Both the position numbers and the translations under genes were made by a program. DNA of 64,000 nt from Paracidovorax avenae (GTDB lineage Bacteria > Pseudomonadota > Gammaproteobacteria > Burkholderiales > Burkholderiaceae_C), in assembly GCF_040892545.1 (NCBI RefSeq), contig NZ_CP156079.1:5305501-5369500 (forward strand), read 5' to 3'. Under the pieces are notes generated by a model that saw only the letters and a program-made list of their open reading frames with translations, did no database searches and was not told where the DNA came from. The first letter of the stretch is position 1. Every line of letters starts with the position of its first letter. Positions 53,110 through 60,769 of this stretch are shown one piece after another.

Positions 53110-54816
53110 TCAGTGCGAGCCCGGCCCGGGCCCTGCCTGCGCGCCCCGCGCTTCCGCCAGGGCCGCCACTTCGGGTGGAAACCACCGGTAGCCCCTGCTG
53201 AGCACGTCGCGGTCGGCCCGATAGCCCTTCCAGTCGATGCGCAGCAGCTGCACCAGCGTATGACCCGCCCAGTCCGCACGCAGCGGACGCCGTTCCAGCC
53301 CCTGCGGGGCCAGCGGCGCGCGGCCGTTGTGCCACACGATGGCGGGGATGCGGTAGCCCGCGGGCGTGGAGGGGCTGTGCCCGGCCCAGTTGGCGCCATG
53401 GCCCACTTCCTGCCCATGGTCGGAGAGGTACATGAAGGCGCGGTAGCCGCCCGGCGTGCCGCCTTCGCGGGTACGCCGCAGGATGGTGGAGACGATGCCG
53501 TCGTGGTAGAGCACCGCGGCGTCGTATTCCTCGCGCCGGTCCCGCAGCCAGGCTGGCCTGCCGGCGCGCTCCAGGCTGGCATCCACCGCATCCGGCCGGT
53601 CGTCGAAGGGATTGGCACCTTCCGGAAAACGCAGGTCGTAATGCGGGTGCGCGCCCATGAGATGCAGCACGAGCAGCTTGCGCGGCGCAGGATCGGCCAG
53701 CGCTTCCTCCAGGCAGTCGAGCACCTCGCTGTCGAGCGAGGCGCCGGATCGGCCGGGCGTGCGGTTGTTCATCTCGGTGATGTCCGCCATGCGCGCGTGC
53801 ATCTGCTCGATGCCCACGTCGTCGTGGTTGCTCATCCACCAGACCTTGTAGCCGGCCGCGCGCGCGATGGCCAGCGCATGGTGGGGATGTGCCGCATCGG
53901 GCTCGCCGAAGCGGAAGAAATTGCGCAGCGCGGGCAGCGTGGTCGCATCGGCCGACCAGGCCTGGCGGAAGGCCGTGAACGCCTCGCCCAGCACCGCCTG
54001 CTGCGCCTGCAGCCCCGGCGTGGTGGGCCGGCCATAGCCATAGAGCGACATGTTGTCGCGGTTCACGCTGTCGGAGATCACCAGCACCACGAGCGCGGGC
54101 CCGTCTTCCGCCATGAAAGGAGCATCGGCGCGCGCGCGTTCGAGCAGCGCCTGCCGCGCGCCCTGCTGCCCGGCCCAGTCGGCGCGCACGTGCTCCACCT
54201 TGTCGCCCCACTGCACCCAGAAAAGCACCGGGTGCAGCCGCCGCCACGGCTTGCTGGCATAGGCCGCGGCACCCGACAGCATCACCGCGCCGCCCAGCCC
54301 CCACAGGGCCGCGCGGCGGGCGCGCGACGGCGACCGGGGCCGTGTCCGGGCCGATGGCCCCGGGCTGCGCAGCCCCCGCGACAGGCAGGCAGCCAGGACC
54401 GCCGCCACCGCCATCACGCCGCATGCCGCGAGCAGCGCGGCGCGCCAGTGCATGCGCAGGTATTCCGTTCCCTCTCGGGCATTGGTATTGGCCACGGCAC
54501 CCAGCACCATCGCGCTGTCCGGTGCGGCCTGGTAGGCGTCCAGCAGATAGGCGCGTGCCACGCCGTCGAGCGCGAACGCCATCGCCCAGGTCCACAGCAG
54601 CGCGGCCCGCAGGCGATGCACCCAGGCGCGGCGCACGGGCCAGAACAGCCAGGCGAAGGGAGGTGCAGCCAGCGCCACGAGTTGCGCCACGCGCTTGCCG
54701 TCGTGGCCCAGCACGATCAGGCTCAGGGCCAGGAGGCAAATCAGTACCAGGGGGAACCATGGACTGCGCAACAGCGCACGCCCACGGGACACGAACCAGG
54801 AGAGCGAAAACACCAT
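53110..54816 (-). CDS. Phosphoethanolamine transferase-like sulfatase-fold membrane enzyme
   Basis: 568 residues from the ATG at 54816; ATGs at 54837 and 54912 are alternatives, ribosome sites being unclear. Four to five N-terminal membrane helices (e.g. WFPLVLICLLALSLIVL, ALLWTWAMAFALDGVARAYLL), then an alkaline-phosphatase/sulfatase periplasmic domain: LVISDSVNRDNMSLYGY (metal Asp), ADATTLPALRNFF (nucleophile Thr), GAHPHYDLRFP, and YLSDHGQEVG (metal Asp-His). EptA/CptA-type enzymes add phosphoethanolamine to lipid A or LPS core. The PmrAB-like system at 13-16 kb could be a regulator, but no box was found here. Confidence 0.85.
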   Translation of the reverse strand: MVFSLSWFVSRGRALLRSPWFPLVLICLLALSLIVLGHDGKRVAQLVALAAPPFAWLFWPVRRAWVHRLRAALLWTWAMAFALDGVARAYLLDAYQAAPDSAMVLGAVANTNAREGTEYLRMHWRAALLAACGVMAVAAVLAACLSRGLRSPGPSARTRPRSPSRARRAALWGLGGAVMLSGAAAYASKPWRRLHPVLFWVQWGDKVEHVRADWAGQQGARQALLERARADAPFMAEDGPALVVLVISDSVNRDNMSLYGYGRPTTPGLQAQQAVLGEAFTAFRQAWSADATTLPALRNFFRFGEPDAAHPHHALAIARAAGYKVWWMSNHDDVGIEQMHARMADITEMNNRTPGRSGASLDSEVLDCLEEALADPAPRKLLVLHLMGAHPHYDLRFPEGANPFDDRPDAVDASLERAGRPAWLRDRREEYDAAVLYHDGIVSTILRRTREGGTPGGYRAFMYLSDHGQEVGHGANWAGHSPSTPAGYRIPAIVWHNGRAPLAPQGLERRPLRADWAGHTLVQLLRIDWKGYRADRDVLSRGYRWFPPEVAALAEARGAQAGPGPGSH

Positions 54817-54922
54817 GGATCCGCAAAAACGCGGCATTGTGCCGCGCGCGCAATGCCCCCTCGCCACGGTCGAGGTATTGATGGATTGCGGCCGCCCCGT
54901 AGCAGCCGGCACGGTCCGAGGG

Positions 54923-55990
54923 TCAGCGCCGCTGGCGCCCGGCCCACCAGCCGTAGGCGATGCCTGCCACGCCCAGGGCCGCCACCAGCCCCAGCGTGCC
55001 GGCGCGGCGCTTGCGGTGTCCGCCGGCCACTGCCGTGCCCTGCGAGGGCGCGAAGAGGTTGCCGTCGCTTTCCGGCTCCGGGTGTGCCCGGGCGAGGCCC
55101 CAGTCGGACAGGCAGCGCATCCAGCGCGCCACGGTGTCCGGCGCCACCGCGTGCGCCATCCGGCCGGGCAGCGCCCCGAGGCCCATCCAGGTCACGGAAC
55201 GGGGGCGCAGGGCCCTCGACAGTCCCACCACGGTGTCGGCCACCCGGTGCGGATCGACCATCGGCAGCGGCGGCCGGATGCGCCGGCCCGTGTAGTTGGC
55301 ACCATGCGAGAGACCGGGCGAATCGACGAAGGTCGGCGCCACGTCGCAGACATGCACGTGCGGCAGGTCGGACACCTCGGCGCGCAGGCTTTCGGACAGG
55401 CCCCGCAGGCCGAACTTGCTGGCGGTATAGGCCGCCGCGTAGGGCGCCGGCACCCAGCCGCCCAGGGAGATGAGGTTGATGAGCCGGCCCGCGCCGCGCT
55501 CCCGGAAATGCGGCAGCACCGCGTGCGCGCCGTGCAGGTGCCCCAGCAGGTTGGCCTCCAGCACCCGGCGGTGGGCCTCCACGGGCACCTCGTCGAACCG
55601 GCCGATCGCGCCCACGCCCACGCCGTTCACCCAGACGTCGATGCGCCCGAAGTGCCGCAGCGCCTTCTGCGCGAGCACGCGCACCGCGGAGGCATCGGTC
55701 ACGTCGGTGGGCACGCCGATGGCATGGCCGCCGGCCTTGCGGCAGGCCAGCGCCACGGGGGCCAGGGTATCGGGGTTGCGCGATGCCAGCACCAGGCAGG
55801 CCCCGCGGCGCGCGAAGGCCAGCGCGGTGGCATGGCCGATGCCGCTGGAGGCACCGGTGATCACTACCACCGGATGTTCGGGCACGTGTGCAGCATCGGC
55901 CCGGGCCTGCGTGTCCGCGTCGGCCGTCTCGGGATCGGAGGAAGAGGGATCTTCGCGCAGGGCGCGATCGGGATCGTCGGAAAGGGGCAT
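54923..55990 (-). CDS. Short-chain dehydrogenase/reductase with C-terminal membrane anchor
   Basis: 355 residues from the ATG at 55990 (AGGA upstream). TGASSGIGHATALAFARRG binds NAD(P), NGVGVGAIG-like N-x-A-G region, catalytic Ser in LINLISLGGW and Y-x-x-x-K in AYTASKFGLRGLSESLR. Residues about 250-320 form an extra C-terminal domain, and a tail segment (TLGLVAALGVAGIAYGWWAG) is a membrane anchor. Similar anchored SDRs occur in many proteobacteria; substrate unknown. Confidence 0.87.
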   Translation of the reverse strand: MPLSDDPDRALREDPSSSDPETADADTQARADAAHVPEHPVVVITGASSGIGHATALAFARRGACLVLASRNPDTLAPVALACRKAGGHAIGVPTDVTDASAVRVLAQKALRHFGRIDVWVNGVGVGAIGRFDEVPVEAHRRVLEANLLGHLHGAHAVLPHFRERGAGRLINLISLGGWVPAPYAAAYTASKFGLRGLSESLRAEVSDLPHVHVCDVAPTFVDSPGLSHGANYTGRRIRPPLPMVDPHRVADTVVGLSRALRPRSVTWMGLGALPGRMAHAVAPDTVARWMRCLSDWGLARAHPEPESDGNLFAPSQGTAVAGGHRKRRAGTLGLVAALGVAGIAYGWWAGRQRR

Positions 55991-56107
55991 GGGGATATCC
56001 TGCAAAAGCGATGCCCGGCCCTTGTGGCCGGGCTCTTGCCCCGGTTGTAGGCCATGCGGCGGCACGGCCGCGTAGGACGATGCCGGACGCGCCCCTTGCC
56101 TCCGGGA

Positions 56108-57364
56108 TCAATAACCGTTGTCCAGCGCTTCCTGCGCGGCCCTGCGTTCGGCATCGTCGGCGGCCCTGCGCTCGGCGGCGGTGGTCGGGGTGCCGTCCAT
56201 CAGGCCCATGCCGCCCATGCGGCGGATGGCAGCGTCGGCCGCCTCCGCCATGCGGTCGAGCGCGGCATAGTCCTCGAACCCGCGCAGAACCGCCTCCAGC
56301 TCGCTGCGTGCAGCAGGTGGCAGGTCGTGCTGCTGCAGGGCCTTGCGGAGCATTTCGGCTTTCGGCGCCAGTTCCTTGAGGGGGCCGAACTCGGCGCGCG
56401 CACGGTGCAGGGCGGCCGCATTGCCCTGCAGGGCATGGGCATGCGCGCGCAATTGGCCAGGACTGCGCAGCATTCCGGCATCGACCGGGACCGAACGTGC
56501 ATGGAACGCTCCCAGCAGGCGCATCTGCCGCGAGCCGGCGCGGTCGGCGCCGCTCAGGATGTTGTTCATCAGGATGATAGGCGCACGCTCCTGCTTGAGC
56601 GCCTCGATGGCGTCGTCGGCAGCGTCCGCCGTGTCGTAGTCGCCCTCCTCCTCGGCCGCACCGCTCAGCATGACCAGGTCGTTGATTTTTCTGGACGAAG
56701 CATTGAGCCGCTCCTGCAGCGCCTTCGCCGCCTCGGCCACCTGGGCCGCATGCGACTGCTGCGTCCGGCCCGGACTGGCTGCGGATACCGCGTGGCGGTG
56801 CAAGGCCGCCTCGCCGTGGCGTTCGGACCGTGCTCCGGATGCGGAGGGCCTCGTACGGGCCGACTGGGGCGTCGCTACCGGCTCCGCCGCCATGGCAGCA
56901 ACGTGCTGCAGGCCGACCGGCGGCCGGGCGGCCGCCTCGTGCGATACCTGCCCCGGCATGCGCTGCATGCGGGCCGGCGAAGTGCCGGCAGCCGATGCTT
57001 TTTGTGGCGCCTGGAAATGCTGCGCCGCCATCGGATGGAGCGACGTGCCGAAGGCATGCGGAGCCGGCCGCGTCGGAGGAGGCGTCGTCCCCTGTGGCCG
57101 GGGGGCCGCGCCGTAACGCATGGGCTGCGCGTGCGTCTGCCCCTGGGGGGCGGCGTATCCCGCGGTCCCGGGCCGCGCGGTGTTGCGCGGCGCCATCGGC
57201 GCGGATTGCGGGCTGTTGTGGCGGGCACTGAGGCCTTCGGGCTGCGCATGCTGCTTGCCCGAGGAGGGAAGCCTGGTATAGCCGCGGGCCATGGCGGACA
57301 GCTGGCTGAACCCGCCCTGGACTTTCTGGGCACCCTGGTTGAACAGGCGTGTGACTGATTTCAT
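56108..57364 (-). CDS. Candidate type III secreted effector, unknown function
   Basis: 418 residues; the start MKSVTRLFNQ at 57364 has GGAG eight bases upstream and follows a predicted HrpX promoter, while the in-frame ATG at 57463 would precede the transcript start. The N-terminal half is disordered, rich in Gln, Ala, Pro, Ser and His; there is no Sec signal or membrane helix. Residues about 205-418 are predicted helical and coiled, with KALQERLNASSRKINDLVM and ADDAERRAAQEAL at the end. No known domain is recognised. The promoter and composition mark it as an effector candidate. Confidence 0.7.
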   Translation of the reverse strand: MKSVTRLFNQGAQKVQGGFSQLSAMARGYTRLPSSGKQHAQPEGLSARHNSPQSAPMAPRNTARPGTAGYAAPQGQTHAQPMRYGAAPRPQGTTPPPTRPAPHAFGTSLHPMAAQHFQAPQKASAAGTSPARMQRMPGQVSHEAAARPPVGLQHVAAMAAEPVATPQSARTRPSASGARSERHGEAALHRHAVSAASPGRTQQSHAAQVAEAAKALQERLNASSRKINDLVMLSGAAEEEGDYDTADAADDAIEALKQERAPIILMNNILSGADRAGSRQMRLLGAFHARSVPVDAGMLRSPGQLRAHAHALQGNAAALHRARAEFGPLKELAPKAEMLRKALQQHDLPPAARSELEAVLRGFEDYAALDRMAEAADAAIRRMGGMGLMDGTPTTAAERRAADDAERRAAQEALDNGY

Positions 57365-57445
57365 CGTTGCGCTCCGGATGCGCGAAGCACGGCGTGGCTG
57401 GCGATGCGCCAGCACTCCGCGGTGGATCGCGGTGACATGCCTTCC

Positions 57446-57507
57446 AGCATGCGCCTCCCGCATTCCCCGGAACCGGCACGCTCCGAAACCATGCACTGCG
57501 GCACGAA
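57446..57507 (-). promoter_or_regulatory. PIP box and -10 of the second effector candidate
   Basis: Minus strand: TTCGT (57503-57507), 15 bases, TTCGG (57483-57487). CATGCT (57446-57451) fits YANNNT and begins 31 bases after the box, identical to the spacing at the other effector promoter. The predicted start lies about 75 bases before the ATG. Confidence 0.85.
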
Positions 57508-57530
57508 AGACCGGGTGCAGCACCGTGCCG

Positions 57531-57644
57531 TCAGGCCATCCAGACCAGCAGCCCCACGGCCAGCGCTGCCAGCGCCATCGCCCCGCGCATGAGCAGGCCG
57601 TCGCGCGCCATCACCGGCAGGTCGAACATCGCTACCGCCGACAT
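57531..57644 (-). CDS. Possible 37-residue membrane peptide
   Basis: ATG at 57644 opens a 37-codon frame: a short polar start, then a hydrophobic helix (ALAALAVGLLVWMA) at the C-terminus. The gene lies between the VOC gene and the effector promoter, with no clear ribosome site. It may be chance. Confidence 0.25.
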   Translation of the reverse strand: MSAVAMFDLPVMARDGLLMRGAMALAALAVGLLVWMA

Positions 57645-57728
57645 GGGCGGGCGGTGCGATGCACGACGGCTCCGCCCCGTCCCGCCGCCCCGTGTGATGG
57701 TGTCACGCGGCGAGGGCAGCCGGTGGAG

Positions 57729-58163
57729 TCAGGACTGCGGCGCCACCACCATCCAGGGCACGCCGAAGCGGTCGGCCACCACGCCGAAGGCCGGCGAGAA
57801 GAATGCCGGCCCCAGCGGCACCTGCACTTGTCCTCCCTCGGCCAGGGCGGCAAAGACGCGCCGGGCATCGGCCGCATCGGCCGGGGTGAGCGCCAGCGAG
57901 ATGCCCTCGAAGCGGGGCTGCCCGCCGCACATGCCGTCCGAAGCCATCAAGTGGGTTTCGCCGATGCGGAACTCGGCATGCATCACCTTGTCGGGCGACG
58001 GAGCGGGCGCGCCCGGCGCGCCGCCGCAGGTGCCTTCCTGCGGTGGATCGGGATTGTCCTGGAAACGCATCAGCGCCGTGACCTCGGCGCCCAGTGCTTT
58101 CCGGTAGAAGACCAGCGCCTCCTCGCAACGGCCGTTGAAGAACAGGTACGGTTGGGCTTTCAT
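57729..58163 (-). CDS. VOC-family (glyoxalase/PhnB-like) protein
   Basis: 144 residues from the ATG at 58163 (GAGGAG upstream). YLFFNGRCEEALVFYRKALGAEVTALMRF and VMHAEFRIGETHLMASDG, ending FGVVADRFGVPWMVVAP, match the PhnB-like VOC subfamily, often annotated as 3-demethylubiquinone methyltransferase-related. Divergent from a TetR-type regulator that has two operator copies in the shared promoter, so it is the likely target gene. Confidence 0.9.
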   Translation of the reverse strand: MKAQPYLFFNGRCEEALVFYRKALGAEVTALMRFQDNPDPPQEGTCGGAPGAPAPSPDKVMHAEFRIGETHLMASDGMCGGQPRFEGISLALTPADAADARRVFAALAEGGQVQVPLGPAFFSPAFGVVADRFGVPWMVVAPQS

Positions 58164-58196
58164 GGGGGGCTCCTCGGCTGGGGGTTCATCCATATG

Positions 58197-58209
58197 TGAA
58201 CACCGTCCA
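58197..58209. promoter_or_regulatory. TetR-type operator copy 1
   Basis: TGAACACCGTCCA, an imperfect copy (two mismatches) of the palindrome at 58229-58241, 32 bp away, about three helical turns. It lies upstream of the VOC gene start. Confidence 0.6.
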
Positions 58210-58227
58210 CAAAAGGTAGCAGAGACA

Positions 58228-58905
58228 ATGGACACTGTCCACATCGCAAACGCCATGTCCGCTTCCGCCCCGCCATCTGCCGCCACCCCGCGCGCCACCT
58301 ACCGCCATGGCGATCTGCGCCGCGCCCTGCTCGACGCCGGGCTGGAACTGGCGCGCCAGGGCGGGCCGGACGCCGTCGTGCTGCGAGAGGCCACCCGGCG
58401 CGCGGGCGTGGCGCCCAACGCGGCCTACCGCCATTTCGCGAGCCGGCAGCACCTGCTGGACGCCGTGCGCTCCGCCGCCGTGGCCGCCATGGCCGTGTTC
58501 ATGGAGGAAGAGCTCGCCCGGGTGCCCGCGGGCGCCCCGGCCGCCGAGCGGGCCTACGGCAAGGTGCGCGCCGTCGGCCGGGGCTACCTGCGCTTCGCAC
58601 AGTCGGAAACCGGGCTGTTCCGCATGGCGTTCGGGCAGCCCTTCACGGTGGAGAACGAACCCGATCCCGACAAAGGCGGCGCCAGCGGGCTCAACCCCTT
58701 CGAGCACCTGGGCGCGGCCCTCGACGACCTGGTGGCCGCCGGCGCCCTGCCCGCGGAACGCCGGCCCGGTGCGGAATACCTGGCCTGGTCCACCGTGCAC
58801 GGCATGGCCTTCCTCGCCATCGACGGCCCCCTGCGCAGCGCCCCCGAAGCGCTGCGCGAGGTGCTGGCGCAGCGGCTGCTCGACATGGTGGAGCGGGGGC
58901 TGTAG
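58228..58905 (+). CDS. TetR/AcrR-family transcriptional regulator
   Basis: 225 residues if from 58228; a start at 58255 (MSASAPPSA) is equally likely because the first ATG lies inside an operator. The helix-turn-helix DLRRALLDAGLELARQGGPDAVVLREATRRAGVAPNAAYRHFASRQHLLDAV is clear. The C-terminal ligand domain resembles the WHG subgroup (FRMAFGQPF ... LAWSTVHGMAFLAIDG). It probably represses itself and the divergent VOC gene; the inducer is unknown. Confidence 0.9.
   Translation: MDTVHIANAMSASAPPSAATPRATYRHGDLRRALLDAGLELARQGGPDAVVLREATRRAGVAPNAAYRHFASRQHLLDAVRSAAVAAMAVFMEEELARVPAGAPAAERAYGKVRAVGRGYLRFAQSETGLFRMAFGQPFTVENEPDPDKGGASGLNPFEHLGAALDDLVAAGALPAERRPGAEYLAWSTVHGMAFLAIDGPLRSAPEALREVLAQRLLDMVERGL
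58229..58241. promoter_or_regulatory. TetR-type operator copy 2
   Basis: TGGACA-C-TGTCCA, a perfect 13-bp palindrome overlapping the ATG at 58228. Binding there would block the regulator's own start. Confidence 0.65.
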
Positions 58906-58930
58906 GGGAGCGGACCGGGTGCGGTCGGGC

Positions 58931-59230
58931 TCAGGCGCGCCAGAACTGCCACCAGCGGCGGGCGGGTGGAGGTGCAGCAGCGGATTCCTGATGAGGCACG
59001 GGGTACCGGGCACGCAACTGCGCCACCGCCTCGGCACAGGAAAGCTGCGCGAGCGCCTGCGCGGCCGGGTGGTGTGCCGCGCAGAAATAGGCCAGCCCTT
59101 CGGGATGACCCAGGCCGGATGCCTCGGCGCCTGCGTAGTCGATGAACTGCACCCAGGCCCCTCGCGGACCTCCGCGGTCCGCCTCTTCGGCCCCCGAGGG
59201 GCCGCACACCGGACAGACTGCAGGGTTCAT
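58931..59230 (-). CDS. Small hypothetical protein with CPVCG zinc-knuckle start
   Basis: 99 residues from the ATG at 59230. The N-terminus MNPAVCPVCGPSG and later FCAAHHPAAQ and LSCAEAVAQL offer Cys/His ligands for a Zn site. It ends in an aromatic-basic tail (RRWWQFWRA). It starts 19 bases after the DUF1439 stop, so the two probably share a message. Not recognised. Confidence 0.7.
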   Translation of the reverse strand: MNPAVCPVCGPSGAEEADRGGPRGAWVQFIDYAGAEASGLGHPEGLAYFCAAHHPAAQALAQLSCAEAVAQLRARYPVPHQESAAAPPPARRWWQFWRA

Positions 59231-59249
59231 ATGGGCGAATGCGATGCGG

Positions 59250-59870
59250 TCAAGGCGCCGGCTTCTGCACGAAATCCACGCGCAGGCCACGCTCCGTCAC
59301 CGTGATGGGCCCGGGCTGCATGCCCAGCCCGTCGGCCAGTGCCAGGTCCTGCGGACGCAGGGTGTGCAACACCACCTCGCCGAGCGATTGCGTGGCCAGT
59401 TGCTGCGCGTAGGCGTTCAGCATCTCGGACGCAGACGACCGGAGTCCATCGACACGCAGCGAGTTGACGTGGATCTGCTGCGCGCGCAGCGTGCGGTCCG
59501 ACGGCTCATAACGCAGCCCGAAATCCACGTCGAGCGAGCCGGAGGCATCGCGTGCACCGTCCGACACCGCCAGCCCTGAAGCGACCACGGGCAGCACCGC
59601 GTTGATGCGGTTCTGCGCCGGCAGCAGGCGCAGCGCGGGCACCTGCACCTCCAGGTTCAGCAGTCCGCCGAGCCGGTAGCGGCGCGGCAGCTTTTCGGCC
59701 AGGGCGTCCTGGATCTGCGGCGTGGTGATGGTGTAGGAGGGCTGGGCCTGCGCGGGCGGCGTGACCAGCGCTGCGCCCAGGCCCACGGCACTGGATACCA
59801 GTGCGAATGCGCGGCAGAAGGCGCGCCGGGCGGGCTGCACGGGCCCGGTCTGGAAAGAGGAAATCGGCAT
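59250..59870 (-). CDS. DUF1439 (YceB-like) secreted protein
   Basis: 206 residues. Signal peptide (cleavage near AQA-Q), then YTITTPQIQDALAEKLPRRYRLGGLLNLEVQVPALRLLPAQNRINAVLPV and DVDFGLRYEPSDRTLRAQQIHVNSL, the DUF1439 fold. YceB is a lipoprotein in E. coli; here no lipobox Cys is seen. Function unknown. Upstream is the AT-rich boundary of the low-GC lipoprotein gene. Confidence 0.88.
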   Translation of the reverse strand: MPISSFQTGPVQPARRAFCRAFALVSSAVGLGAALVTPPAQAQPSYTITTPQIQDALAEKLPRRYRLGGLLNLEVQVPALRLLPAQNRINAVLPVVASGLAVSDGARDASGSLDVDFGLRYEPSDRTLRAQQIHVNSLRVDGLRSSASEMLNAYAQQLATQSLGEVVLHTLRPQDLALADGLGMQPGPITVTERGLRVDFVQKPAP

Positions 59871-59998
59871 GCGTGGATTTTGGGATCTTCAGCGTCGAAT
59901 GCAACCACAGGGCGTAACAATAGCTGTAACACCTGGAACCGCCCTGCAGCAGAACTCAAGCTTCAGATTATCAGCCAAGATAGCGCGGCTCATCTTAG

Positions 59999-60691
59999 TC
60001 ACGGCTTCTCAACGTGCAACCGAGACTTCACTTTTTCCATCAATTCGGAGCGCGCATCCACGGCCTCTCCCGGAATATCCGACAGGTATGCCGAACCATC
60101 GCCGGCAGAAACAATCCCGTTGACCAAAGCCCCTGCAACTGCCCCACCCACCACTCCTGCGCCCGAGGGATTTGCAATTACAGCATTGATGGCCAAATCA
60201 TTGACGGCATTTGCTCCACCAGAGGCAGCCGGATCAGCATTCTGAAAAATTGCATGCTGCTGCGGTTGCGCGGAATCTTCCAAGAAAACACGACGCGACA
60301 AAGCAGTCGAGTCTCTATAGGTATAAATTCTTGGCATTTCGCCTACTTTTGGAACCCAAATTCCACCCTCCAGCCGCATGATGGAAGGCGGTGATTTCTT
60401 CCACATATCATCAGTTTTCGTGGTGAACATGAATCTCGCTCCCTTAGGCCCCCGATAGAAAGTTCCCAAATCATTTTCATTTTCGGCAACATAACGCCCG
60501 GGAACCAGGCCACCATAAACCACCACGACACCTTTCAGAGTGGCCTGTGGCCAAAAAATCGGCTCATCCAAATATACGGCATCGCCTTTTTCGATCTTCC
60601 TGAGTCCTGCAATTTCAGGCTGAGTAGAGGCACACCCAGCCATTGCCCCAAAAACCAGCACACTACAAATAAATTTTAATGAAATTTTCAT
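59999..60691 (-). CDS. Uncharacterised lipoprotein in a low-GC patch
   Basis: 230 residues; lipobox MAGC (Cys20). The mature region has EKGDAVYLDEPIFWPQ, GLVPGRYVAENENDLGTFY and a C-terminal Gly/Ala stretch (AGVVGGAVAGALVNGI) that could be a hydrophobic loop or short membrane-associating segment. The whole gene and its flanks (about 59,900-60,770) are visibly AT-richer than the surrounding sequence and use A/T-ending codons, pointing to recent acquisition. No function recognised. Confidence 0.75.
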   Translation of the reverse strand: MKISLKFICSVLVFGAMAGCASTQPEIAGLRKIEKGDAVYLDEPIFWPQATLKGVVVVYGGLVPGRYVAENENDLGTFYRGPKGARFMFTTKTDDMWKKSPPSIMRLEGGIWVPKVGEMPRIYTYRDSTALSRRVFLEDSAQPQQHAIFQNADPAASGGANAVNDLAINAVIANPSGAGVVGGAVAGALVNGIVSAGDGSAYLSDIPGEAVDARSELMEKVKSRLHVEKP

Positions 60692-60769
60692 TCAACAATC
60701 TCCACTCAAACTAACACCGACAAAACATCCATAATACAAATTATGTACGGTATGTCCCCTTAGGACCAT

